DNA of 24,300 nucleotides from Amanita rubescens (Eukaryota > Basidiomycota > Agaricomycetes > Agaricales > Amanitaceae), in contig WION01000687.1 in the NCBI GenBank assembly GCA_015039365.1, positions 1 to 24,300 on the forward strand, read 5' to 3'. A program made the translations under genes and the position numbers. The stretch's first letter is position 1. The number at the start of each line of letters is the position of its first letter. Under the pieces are notes generated by a model, which did no database searches, was not told the origin of the DNA, and saw only the letters and a program-made list of their open reading frames with translations. Below are positions 7,842 through 18,049 of the stretch, piece by piece.

Positions 7842-9557
7842 TTAGGGTATTCGAACGTTACCTCCCATCGTTCGAGGAGTTCGAGGAGTAGGTAGTGGTG
7901 AGCTACTATGGCTTCGAGACGTACTCTGCCGCTGTGACTGTTGGTTATTATGACGACTATTTTGGGGGTTTTGGTTAGGGTTGATTTGTTGTGGATAGCC
8001 ATCGTTCGGCCCTGGTGTTTTGCGCAGCTGCGTTCGTTCGTCAACTTCTTCTTCCGACTCGTCTTCCTCGTTCAAGTTATGCAGCGCCATGTTATCCGGT
8101 GCGGGCGTCGGTTCTAGACCCTCTTCATAAGCGTTGAATAACGTTGTTGATTGGCTGCGGTAACGTGACCCTGAGTTGCCGCGTGAGTGGCCTCGTCTGC
8201 CAGGAGGTGCTGCGGACGCATTTTCAGCAACCCCATTCCAACCTTCCAGGGACATGCGACCAGATATGCCCAACTGCGGATTGAGTAACCCGCCGTCTAG
8301 CGCCGAGTGACCGGGTCGGCCTTCATCGTTTCTTCTGGACAAGTTGAGGAGGTGGACACCGAGGAACGTAACCGCGAATCCGCAGAGCAGGGAAACAGCA
8401 TCAGTAGCATTGGTTGTTTGGAAACCTTGAAACAAGATTATAGAAGCGACTGCAGTTGCGCTGGAGAAGCCGACGTAGTACATAGGATTAACCCTTCAGA
8501 GAGTATGAGTGACAGCACATCATGGATAAACCACGGAAGGACCTACACATTCGTAGAAAAGGTATCCAGAGCTTTGTTGAAATAAGTCATTTGTACAAGA
8601 ATACAAAGAGCCACGACGATTCCGAACACATATGTGCTCGGATGTGTTAGTTGGTTGTTGCCGCCGATGGTGAGTTTGATAGCCACTCCAAAGCCTTTGA
8701 TTGCCATAACGGACACGGAACCGACGAGGGAACATATGGATATGTATACAACAGGGTTGGAACGACCGTATTTAGGGACGACCGAATAGACCATAACAAG
8801 GGTGAATACAAGAACAGTGAAGCAGTAGAGCATAAAGCCTATCGTTATTGCCTTTGAGTTGACACAGCGAAATAGAGAACAATGCCCATACCTGGTTGCA
8901 CAGCAAAATTGAGAATTTCGTCCACTGTTTTGATAGGTTTGTCTTCCGGAGCGTGTAGTACGATGATTAGTGAGCCAATTAAGCAAAGGGCACATCCAAG
9001 CCGGCCTAGGTGTCCTAATTCTTCTTGTAGGAGGAAAGACGCTAGAACGGCCCTGTGGGTGGGTCAACAGTTTAACCGATGATTACGAATGAACGTAACC
9101 CCTCACCCAATTATAACACTAAGTGCTCCCAGAGGCGTGATTAATATTGGGGGTGCAAACGCATACGCAGCAAAATTGGCGACTACGGGGTCCAACGCAA
9201 GTGTCAAAAAACTCTTCGTTGAAAACGGAACTCGTGAATCGTACTTTCTCCCAAAACCACTGTAATCCAGTCGTTAGCTCAACAAAAAGGTGACATCGGC
9301 TATGACAATACGTACTGGTGCACATCCCCGCCCACCAAATTGGATTCCGGAAAAACGACAGGCTATCGGTAGCCTGACTACCGTATGACAACCGTTCTGC
9401 CGCATCGTTCAGGCCCTAGAACGCAAAAAGCAGGATGAGTCCCAAGCCAAAGCGGTAGCGATGCACTATCAACCTTTTTTGTGATGATGAAACTTGTGCC
9501 GATGGCTACCGAGCCGGCTAGGGAGAGGATCAGACCGATGTATTTGTCGTCTACCAT
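7842..9557 (-). CDS. NIPA-family magnesium transporter
   Basis: Seven exons (9557-9474, 9415-9316, 9259-9245, 9182-9107, 9052-8892, 8838-8547, 8493-7842) encode 459 residues; exon 3 is only 15 bases. Family signatures appear in order: MVDDKYIGLILSLAGSVAIG with SFIITKKGLNDAAER, NPIWWAGM, GEIANFAAYAFAPPILITPL, GALSVIIGAVLASFLLQEEL, LHAPEDKPI, VPKYGRSNPVVYISICSLVG, FNKALDTFSTNVVNPMYYVG and LLCGFAVTFLGVHLLNLSRR. These form the hydrophobic multi-pass core (to about residue 310) of NIPA (DUF803) proteins, which carry Mg2+ across membranes in the eukaryotic family. A disordered, Ser/Gln-rich cytosolic-looking tail of about 150 residues follows, with an acidic patch EEDESEEEVDE. No frame breaks. Transport substrate in this fungus is inferred from the family. 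Confidence 0.9.
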
Positions 9558-9960
9558 CTTTGCGAGCGCTGATGCCCGTGCGTCGATGGGGGTCGGATTG
9601 ACGTGGGCGGGTGGGGTGATTGGATAGGAGGAGAAGAGGAGGCAAATACGAAAGAGGGCTAGGGCCGCTTGGCACAATTGGCACACCAGGGCAACTTGCG
9701 TGGCAGTGCCACGTGCGTCCTTTCACAGCGATCCATCATCACGTCACCTGTGAGAACAGTCTATTTGAAAGCAAAAAAAACGAAAGCAATGCGACTAACT
9801 ACTAGATGATATCGATGTACATTATTGGCATAAAAATACGCTAATCGTTCGTGGAGTGAAATTGAATGGAAATGTGTTCGTAAACTATAGTAGTACCTGC
9901 CGTACAAAATAGTTCACCTTTCATGTTGTTTGTTGATAATAAGTTATCACGTTGAAGTCT
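9558..9960. other. Spacer between the NIPA start and the Hsp20 stop
   Basis: About 400 bases. It holds the NIPA promoter side and the 3' end of the Hsp20 transcript; I see no further gene. Confidence 0.4.
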
Positions 9961-11207
9961 TCACCGTATCGGGACTTCTAGCACCTCGGGATTCACTAAC
10001 CCGGGTCTATTTTGAATCTTGAGCGTAAGGACACCATCGTCCATCGAAACATCGACGTCTTCGAGCTGTCAAAGCCGCAACACACACACACGCATCACCA
10101 CAAAAAAAGAAAGAAAAAGAAAAAAAGGGAGTAGAACGTGAACGTCTTGATCGGACAAAACTCAAAAAATGAGGCGCACTTTGGTGTCAGACGAAACGGC
10201 AAACGTTCTGATAAACCTGCCGTACTTCCTCTCTCTCACAATCTTTCCGAGACCTCCGAGTCGCCCTCCTTCGGAGGACGCAAACGGGTCTCTCGTCCGA
10301 CCAGAAATAGCCACTTGCTTTACGCCATTGTACAAGCACGAAGACAGCGTGACCCGAACTTCGTCCTTCCTCACGCCCGGAAGCTCCAGTAAAGCAGTGA
10401 ACACCTTACTTTCAGGATCAACATGCACATCCCCACGAATGAGGTAGCTTTTTCCAGGCTCTTCGTAGGTGTCAGGATTGGGCGAAGACGGACCGCTGCC
10501 ACCGTGATGCTGCGTAACCGTAGCCGGGGACCTACCAAAAAAAATGAATGAATGAACGAAGATTTTTTTTGGGCGCGCCACTGAGAGACTTACCCGCCAC
10601 TGGTAGACCGAACAGCCCGTCCCGACGAAGAAGCGTGTCTTCGACTTGTCCCTTCTCTCAACTGCATCGTCGGTGTCTTCGTTCCAAGTGCGCTCTGGGG
10701 CCTTTTATACGGATGTGCTTCGGGGCGCGCGCGATTCGGTCGAGCGACAAGACCAGAAGTCGGCGTGGGTGCCGTCGGACTAATGCTGATAGGACGCAGT
10801 ATATCAGAGGGTTGCATACTCAAACGGCTATAATCTAACGTATTTATTAGCCCTGACCTTCCCTCACGTCCATGGCCATGGTGCGTGTGCGAGCCAGTCT
10901 CAAGGTGCATTTGACTGGGAACTACACGTGGAGGAGGAGGTGGATGTGGTGCTGGTGGTCCAGATGCTTGTTCATCAAGTTGTATAGTTTGGAATGTCGA
11001 TGGCGTCGGGGGCAGAGAATGTGGATGTGAAAGCTGACGTTGCTGTCGTTGCTGTTCTTGATGTTGCTGTTCTTGCTGATGTTGACGTTCAACTGTCTCC
11101 CATTGAGGGAGTTGGAAGTCGAGTCCTTCAAGAGGCGTGGTCGGCGTCGTAGTACTGTAACTTTCACCCCCAGGACCAGAGAAATTAAAGGGACTTTGGT
11201 ACGACAT
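9961..11207 (-). CDS. Hsp20/alpha-crystallin domain protein with long disordered N-terminus
   Basis: Three exons (11207-10594, 10531-10180, 10065-9961) encode 356 residues. The C-terminal part, from about residue 240, is an alpha-crystallin domain: DVHVDPESKVFTALLELPGV, then VAISGRTRDPF, RERKYGRFIRTFAV, and LEDVDVSMDDGVLTLKI with the conserved GVLTL. VLEVPI near the end fits the I-x-I/V tail that docks small heat-shock protein dimers. The first 220 or so residues are low-complexity: a Gln-rich block (HQQEQQHQEQQRQQRQ), a Pro-rich block and Ser/Arg-rich stretches. Small heat-shock proteins hold unfolding proteins without ATP. They are usually 150-220 residues, so this is long. The exon 1-2 junction keeps frame with GTAAGT and GGTAG splice sites. 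I chose the ATG at 11207 because a TATA-like box lies 41 bases upstream. Confidence 0.82.
10080..10131. repeat. CA microsatellite and purine tract in an Hsp20 intron
   Basis: A (CA)n run is followed by a long A/G-only tract on the plus strand. It sits inside intron 2 (10066-10179), which at 114 bases is about twice the usual length here. Confidence 0.6.
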
Positions 11208-11247
11208 GAGCGAGTCAATTTGGGGAACGCGTGAAAGGCGTGCTGCG

Positions 11248-11255
11248 AATATATA
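11248..11255 (-). promoter_or_regulatory. TATA-like box of the Hsp20 gene
   Basis: TATATATT on the minus strand, ending 41 bases before the start codon at 11207. No clean GAAnnTTC heat-shock element was found upstream, although GAA and TTC trimers are frequent at 11290-11420. Confidence 0.4.
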
Positions 11256-11670
11256 GTCGTTCACAGCGAACTGAGTCATAATCGTTATCACCTGTCCGCT
11301 TCCGGCGAACAATGAAGTGATTCGCAGGACCAAGAATATGACACGACACACCGCATCAACCCGACGCGCCAGGACCCCGCGTGACAGCGGCGACCTTCCT
11401 AAAAAGGAAGTTCCCGTGCAGGGCGCTATCCATATTTGGCAACTAGGGCGCCCACGAGGAGCGTCGGCTGTGCAAGACCCGTGCACCCGAACAACCGTCT
11501 CCATTCATCTCACGAATCTGGAACGGAGTACTAGTCAACCAATGTACGTTATACGCCGGTTTAGGAATAATACAGTATCATATCAGGAGAACAATGGACA
11601 TACGTCAAAAAGCAAAAACATGGTCGGAAGACCTCTCCGAGTCACACACACACATGACCACAACCAAATC
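11256..11670. other. Region upstream of the Hsp20 gene
   Basis: No separate gene. It holds the Hsp20 promoter and, toward 11671, the 3' flank of the coiled-coil gene. Confidence 0.4.
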
Positions 11671-13050
11671 TCAACGTTTTTCATCTTCGTTTTGCGGCCG
11701 TTCGCCTTCGCTCATCTCCGCAGCATCGGACACTTCTATTGTTGAGGGTAGACTTTGACTTCCCGCTCGGCTTCTTGCGATCAGGGTCCCCGTTTCTGCA
11801 ATCCTGGCACCGCGGTCGAAACTAGCTCGCCGACTGACGTTACCGCTACGATTCCGTAGACTGCCCGTTTCTGCAATTCTAGCACCGCGGTCGATGCTTC
11901 CGCGTCTCACAGTAGAGTTTCGGCGACTGAGTGGCTCAGTGGGCGAATGTGAGTGGTCTCTGTGCGGCATGTGATATATCACCGTGGGAGACCCAAAAGA
12001 CGAAGAGAGAGACGGGGGTGGTACGGAGGGATAAGACAACGTGCGGAATGGGGTACCCTGCGACATGGTAGGATCAGTGTGTAGCGAGATGGAAGTGGAT
12101 GGGCTGGTCATGTTGGTGCTTATGTAACTCGCAGGGTTGGTCGACGTTGCCGGCGAGAACGGGAACGGCGAGTCTGACGAGGACGGGGAATGTGACAGTG
12201 GCGTACTGACTTCTGAAGAAATATTAATTGGGCGTGGCACTTGAGATGACGGGCGGGGAATAGGTACTCCGTTCGTCCGCCGCATCGAATGACCGGAGAG
12301 CTGTGTAGTACTAGAGGTATGTGGTGATGAAGACACCGAATTTGAGGACGACCTGTGATGGGTCGGTTGCGAAAACGGATCTGACGATAACCCAATCAAG
12401 TTATCAACTGACAGGCCCAGCTGCAGTTTAGCGAGACACTAGTATTAGCCCTGAACTAACAACAGATCTAGAACATAACATACCCTACGTCTATGTTCAA
12501 TCAGCTCTTCACGATATATCTCGTTGAGCCGCGTTATTCTGATATAGTCGCGTTCGGTATCTGCAAGACAATTTCTCAGCCGCTCGTTCTCCCGACGCAT
12601 CGCTTCGAACATCGTTTCCATGCTTGGAGAAGCAGGATCCGTGCCCGCCATAAAGCTCCTAAGACCAAATCTAGCATCTGGAGAAACGCTAATGCCGTAG
12701 CCGTTGGCTTGTTGTTGTTGTTGCTGCTGGGCTTGACGCAGGGCAGAGAGTTCGCGAGAGAGTCTGTTGACATGAGATTCTGATTCCGCTTCTAGGGTGT
12801 TCTCGAGGTTGATTTTTTCCTCCCTCAACTAAGTGATAGAGATAAGTTCCGTATTGATGCAGGAACACAATCTACTACGAACCTGCTCGAGTTTCCGAGA
12901 CAAAATGATGATTATCCGTTCTTCCTCTGCTTCGTATGCATTGATGAGGTCTTCTTGACGACTATGTGGGTTTGAGTGGCGTCTAATGGGAGGAAGAGAA
13001 CGACATGATGGTTGTCGCGGAGGAGGAGATTTTACGAGAATCAAGTTCAT
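11671..13050 (-). CDS. Uncharacterised coiled-coil and serine-rich protein
   Basis: Three exons (13050-12883, 12828-12484, 12420-11671) encode 420 residues. Residues 1-55 include RQEDLINAYEAEEERIIIIL. About residues 50-170 look like a coiled coil: LSRKLEQLREEKINLENTL, HVNRLSRELSALRQAQ with a run of seven Gln, and MRRENERLRNCLADTERDYI. The C-terminal half is disordered and rich in Ser, Thr and Pro. Near the end a motif is duplicated: RRGSIDRGARIAETGSL, then RRASFDRGARIAETGTL, preceded by RRNS. The RRxS forms match the protein kinase A consensus, so regulated phosphorylation is possible but inferred. I do not recognise the family; it looks like a conserved fungal protein of unknown role. No frame breaks. 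Confidence 0.75.
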
Positions 13051-13277
13051 TCAAGTGTCACTGGGGCTTATAATTATGTGACCTCTTTACTACGCCTCAT
13101 TAATTACGGGGCCACAAAACGCCACTTCCAACCTCCCATGATCGGCCAGCTCGGTGAAGTATACTTTCTTCAAGTAATTATCCGTCGGTTCATGCAATCG
13201 CACTGGATATTCCGTAATATTTATTCTCAACCTTCTCGAGCCGGTTTCCAATGCTCTTGTGCAAAATAGAAGAAAAG

Positions 13278-14367
13278 CTAAACTGTCTCAGTAGAGTGTC
13301 CTCCGAAACACCGATAAAAGTCCTCGTTGCCTTTGCCGCGGTCGACAACTACCGTCCACGTCATCTCCTTCAGTGCCGTCGCGGATGAAAGTTGTGAGAA
13401 CAGATGCAGGATAAAGGGCTGGATATGAATGTCTGGCCCTGAAGGTCATACCGGTTCTCGACATGAAGGGAGCGCATGTTAGTGCACCTGCTCAGCTTGA
13501 TGACGTCCAAAACCTCTAGATCTGTGGGGGCACTTCATTAAGCACTGATGCCCCTCTCAAAGTTAGGGGCCTAGTCCTTACCGCATACGCCATTTACGAG
13601 AGAAAGGTGGAGCTCGCGTAGCCTTGGACCCAAGACTTGAAACAGTTGCTGGCCAGTAAAGCTGTCTCCAAATCAATGCCAAGATTAAGCCGCAGCGTAT
13701 CCACTGTGGGTGCAACCTCTTGGCTGAGAATCCACTGCAAGACATGCTTTTGTGCAGATGGGCCAATATCAAGCACAGGGATGTGACAGATATTTCGTGA
13801 ACAAATTGACAACGGAACCGCATTCAGCACCGAACCAGTGGCTTTTGAATACGGTAAACTTTTCGAGCGAAGGAAATGATGACACGAGCGAAAAAAACTG
13901 CTCGGAACGGTTGCACAATAACTGTTCGACCTGCACTTCTTGCACTGCATGTAACCCGCTGGCCATCTTCCAAAACTCGGAAGGAATCTCCGAATCGCAT
14001 ACACTTTCAAACGAAAGCCGCTTCAACAAGCAAAGTCGCTTTCGCAACGGCAAAACGTTAAGCGCCGGTTCTTTAACTTGTGAGCGCTTAGTATCAACGG
14101 AGCGCGAGTAGCACATGTTGCTGAACGAGACCTTGTTGGATATTTTCAGACTACGAATTGTCTCCGCGATAGTTCCACAAGCCGCAGCAAGCAGATGGAT
14201 TGCCACCTTGATCTCGTGCGGGAAAAGCATCACGTCTGCGAAAAGCAACCGACGACTGGCAGGTACAGTGCCGAATTTGCCATACTGCACGAAAGGAGCG
14301 TCGGTTTATCGTCCCCCAAATAGCTAATAATCTCTTCCAGCGTCTCTTGAGGTAATTGTGGGTGCAT
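13278..14367 (-). pseudogene. F-box gene broken by frameshifts
   Basis: It starts with a good F-box, MHPQLPQETLEEIISYLGDD (ATG at 14367), then breaks into pieces in different frames. Piece 2 holds SRRLLFADVMLFPHEIK and FPSLEKFTVFKSHWFG. Piece 3 holds LDIGPSAQKHVLQWILSQEV and TLRLNLGIDLETALLASNCF. Piece 4 holds LGPRLRELHLSLVNGV. After an intron (13581-13522) comes DLEVLDVIKLSRCTNMRSLH, and a last piece holds LHLFSQLSSATALKEMTWTV. Frame changes fall near 14258, 13786, 13631 and 13418-13450. Joined in order, the pieces read like one leucine-rich F-box protein of Agaricomycete type. No intron with normal splice sites and length repairs the breaks. It is either a decayed copy or a stretch with base-calling indels. 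Confidence 0.65.
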
Positions 14368-15097
14368 CCTGACTATGAATAAGGTGACAGGTGAGATGAG
14401 CACTCAAGTGTATGCCGCCCACTGACCTGCAAGCAGATGGAGGTTTCCAGAGAATCAACGAGAGGGTCGAAATGACCTGATACCGTTAATATATGCGAAC
14501 AACTCCTGCAAAACGTTTTTGAGCTAAATACCACTAGGGTCAATAAAAATGGTGCCATTATTTATCTCTGACGTGAGGCCTTGAGGCACGAAGAGACGAG
14601 CCCAAGATATAACAAGGGCGAGGCAAGCGACCAAGGTAGAGATATCTCCGCCGTATACGCACCCCAACGAGTATAGGACATCCATTCGAACGATAGCGCC
14701 AGCGTTTGGCGTGCCTTAGTTTTGGACGGATGAGGTCTAGTCCGACCCTTGCGTCGTGCATGCAAATGAGGTAAAGCGCATTGATACCCATCATCGCACC
14801 CCTGAGCAGACAAGGCCCATTTACGTACTTACAGTAGCCCATCAAGTTCCGGATTCGACAGCGTTGTACCGACGGAGCCCGACCTCCAGGGTAACGCTAC
14901 GCCCCTTGCGCGTATTACATATCATAGTACGTCAACGCCCCTTCAGCCGGTGTCGAAGGAGCATGATGGAGAGGCAAGGACCTGGCCCCGCGGTTAATCT
15001 CAATTCTAAGGTGAACAACACTGGATATTAAATCATAGAATATCTCCTCCCCACACACATAACAACAACACCAAGAATGTAATACTCGGGGGGTAAT
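14368..15097. other. Intergenic stretch, nothing recognised
   Basis: About 730 bases between the ChAPs 3' end and the broken F-box gene. Overlapping minus-strand frames at 14558-14845 (95 and 83 residues) carry no recognisable motif and compete with each other, so I do not call a gene. Confidence 0.35.
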
Positions 15098-17882
15098 AAA
15101 GTCGTAATCCTTCGACTTTGAATAAATTTCCGTACTGCAAATAGCTTTTCATGATTTCATAATGGGTTCAGGCAGACCCATGCTGAGGAGCGTAAATGAT
15201 ATCTTGGCATGTCCATGTATTTGGCCCAATTTGAAGAAAGACCGTGCAATTTGAGTAGGATACTGCAAATGACAATATATGAGCGGCGCTATCTTCAGTC
15301 AGTTAGCTGGCGGCCACGTACCATCATCTCGGTGTAGTCAGCATACTGGTATGCGGCAACTCTGATCGCAGTTTGTATTGACCGTTGGATATCCCCTTCA
15401 TCGGCATACATCTCCATTAGCTTCGACCAGGGCTTTGGCGAATACCGGGGCGTATCTAGACACCGCTGGTATGCCTCCTTGGCTTCTTCCCGGTGATGCA
15501 ATCGTAAACCGAGATCTCCAAGAACCTCCCATTCGTACCCAGTTTTACGGTACGCAAGATGCTGCGTCTTGAAATGTGCCACCTCGGCTCGGAAAAATGG
15601 TCCATACCCTCAGATCCTTGCAATCGCTCGTGAGCCCAACACGAATATAACTGTGAATGAACAACGCACTTCGTACAAGACCATAAACAGATTGTCCAAC
15701 CAACGCTCGCATAAACGCTTATTGCTAAATGAAAGGGTTCTGCTGGTGGAATGTCCCTATCAGCATCTTCAGTTTCGCCCGCAGCAGCCTGAACGGGCTT
15801 TTCCAGCGCAGCACCATTATGAATCCCATTTTGCTTTCCTTCGTCTTTTCTTTTCGTCTGAACCAGCAAGGTCCTTTTCTTCTCGTCCAAATCACGTCCT
15901 GATTCAGTAGATATCCTGATCCTTGGTATATTACTGTTCACATGCAGATTTGAACTGTTCAAATCATCTTCAGGGGTTGGAGAGACCATGGCCCGGGTCG
16001 AGCTATCATCGTCTGACGATGATCGTCCGACAGTCCCATCTTCGTAGATCACCATCTGGCTAACATCAGTTTCAGTTGGCTGAACCCCATTTGTCTTGAG
16101 ACTTGCACGCCGCATGTCATTTTGCACTTTTTGCATGCGGTACTCTTCCTCCATGACGAAAACGCTGCTCCGTGTCTTCAACAACTCGTCCCAACCTATT
16201 TGAGATACCAGTCGAGTCAATAGTGTATACGCGCGCGCCCACGTTCCTCGTAGGCCAGGTGCTGGTAACCGTTGTAAAGCGGGGTCAGCCTAAGTTCAAA
16301 TCAGAACCTATATCTAAAAGCGAGGCTCTAACGCACCTCGTCATCCTCCGTTTTCTGTCTCTCTGGTAAAATCTCCCCGATTTGTCTATGGAAGGGCAGA
16401 TGAACTTTGGTGCTGGGCAATACACGATGGGCATCACGACCGTTGAATGTGAACATGGGACATGAGTTCAAAGTCAAAAGCGCCTAATACCAGCATCAAT
16501 AATTAGCTATTCATATAGAGATCAATCTATTACCGATTCGTATTGCCCAAGCTCTATATACAGCTCAGTCAATTTTTCCAAGTTACGAATTCACTTGGAG
16601 CACAATTGACGGCTTGTTTCGCGAGTTTGAGAGCCCATTCATCCTTGCCCTTGAATCGCAGAAAATCGCACTGTACGTGAAGCAGGGTGTATGATTGAGG
16701 CGTCTGTTTGATTGCAGAAGACATGATCTGGACTGCTTTGACCTCTTCATCTACGACGGATAAATGCATGTCAAAACATTGCTGAATGATACGTACTCAT
16801 GCCAATGTAACTCTTGGCAAGCAATGACGCGACTTCTGGTTCTTTCGCCGTTAGCTTCTCAAACAAGTTCGCAGCCTGTTGCCATCGACCGCTATCACCG
16901 AAATACTTCAAGGTACCGGCGGTTAGATGATTCGAGACGACAGTAGCAACTTGAATCTCGGGGTCGGAGCCAACTTGCCAGCCTAAATCAGATGGACCGC
17001 CTTGTCAGCGATGCGCAGCCGGATACCCGCAATCACCACACCTTTCGTGAACAGCGCCTCGATAGCTTGCAAGAACCGAAGTTCATCTTCCGGGCTAGTA
17101 ATCGGGTCAAGTTTGCGATATGCTTCCAGATAGTACGTTGGATCGTCCGAATAGAGGATAGATCGGAGAAGAGCCGAAACGTAGGTTTCTTGCCAGATTT
17201 CGGGTGTAGGTTCATGCCTATATCAATGGTTGAAGCGCATATTCCCACACAAACGCAAAAGCACTTGGCTCACCTCTCCCCTCGAAGATCCAGGACATAA
17301 GCACTAACACCTCCAGGAATCTTAACGTCAACCCGTACATCGACCCGCGAAAAAGCATTAAAACAACTATAATAAAATCAGCCCCCCCAGCTCGGACATC
17401 AAGCTTGTACCCACACACCAATAGCAGCCATTCTTCACTTTCCACGTTGGGCCTTTAAACCACGCATTGTTGTCTTCAATGGCATACGTCAGCGAGTTTA
17501 TATATGCGGCGAGACTAGCGGAAGACGAAGCGTCCACTCCGGAAATGTAGTGGTAAGAGCCAAGCTGTAGATATTGGGCGTCAGCCGGACATAGCAAAAC
17601 ATAAACCAAAGTCCGACCTCGCGCTGTCCGCTACGTCCAGTAGTCTTGACGACATGACACAGATCCGGCGGTCCAAGTTCGCGAAAGGTAGCTGCAGAGC
17701 CACGCGTCAGTTTGGCAAAACAATGTCGGTCCAGAACGACTGACTGAGACTCTCTGTCCGGGCGGCAAGCGATTCGGCAAGTTCTACCTGAGCTCGTCGT
17801 GAGCGATGATGAACTAAGAGAGAAAGAGGAGGACTGGGACCTCGAATATTTCTGGGATATCTTTGAATGACGCATCGGCCAT
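15098..17882 (-). CDS. ChAPs family protein (Bch1/Bud7/Chs6-like, exomer), with apparent frame breaks
   Basis: About ten exons from ATG at 17882 (MADASFKDIPEIFE). In order: VELAESLAARTESLSQSFW, FRELGPPDLCHVVKTTGR, ISGVDASSSASLAAYINSL, LDPITSPEDELRFLQAIEAL, FGDSGRWQQAANLFEKL, EVKAVQIMSSAIKQTPQSYT, LPAPGLRGTWARAYTLLTRL, WEVLGDLGLRLHHREEAKEA and SFFKLGQIHGHAKISFTLL. These match ChAPs, TPR-like proteins that with Chs5 and Arf1 form the exomer coat carrying chitin synthase and other cargo from the trans-Golgi to the plasma membrane. A Ser/Asp-rich low-conservation insert sits after VIYEDGTVGR. Nine introns have normal borders. Seven places need a single-base shift to stay in frame: near 17715, 17560, 16575, 15721, 15595, 15156 and 15106. 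No nonsense substitution was noticed. The 3' end is approximate. Confidence 0.75.
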
Positions 17883-18049
17883 TCTCACTTTTGCGCGTTC
17901 AGCGACTCTCAGTTGTTACGGTGGGAACAATGTCTCTATTTGTCTACGGCATCTCTTTTATACACGGACAAATACGTCCAATCTATACTCAGAACAACCA
18001 TGGCCCGACTATACGCTCTTTAGTATTGACTGACAAATCGTGGTAAAGC
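17883..18049. other. Short spacer between ChAPs start and aspartate kinase stop
   Basis: Only 167 bases separate these two minus-strand genes, so the ChAPs promoter must be compact or overlap the upstream 3' untranslated region. Confidence 0.5.

Noticed and set aside
10081..10131. CRISPR-like or satellite array
   Set aside because: It is only a simple CA and purine tract inside an intron; no repeat-spacer structure exists in the window.
11290..11430. Heat-shock elements upstream of the Hsp20 gene
   Set aside because: GAA and TTC trimers are common but none has the required GAAnnTTC spacing, so I do not call a site.
13752..14111. Plus-strand reading frame of 119 residues
   Set aside because: It is the antisense shadow of the broken F-box gene, whose minus-strand pieces show family motifs.
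14558..14845. Minus-strand reading frames of 95 and 83 residues
   Set aside because: Two competing frames over the same bases, no family resemblance and no supporting splice pattern.
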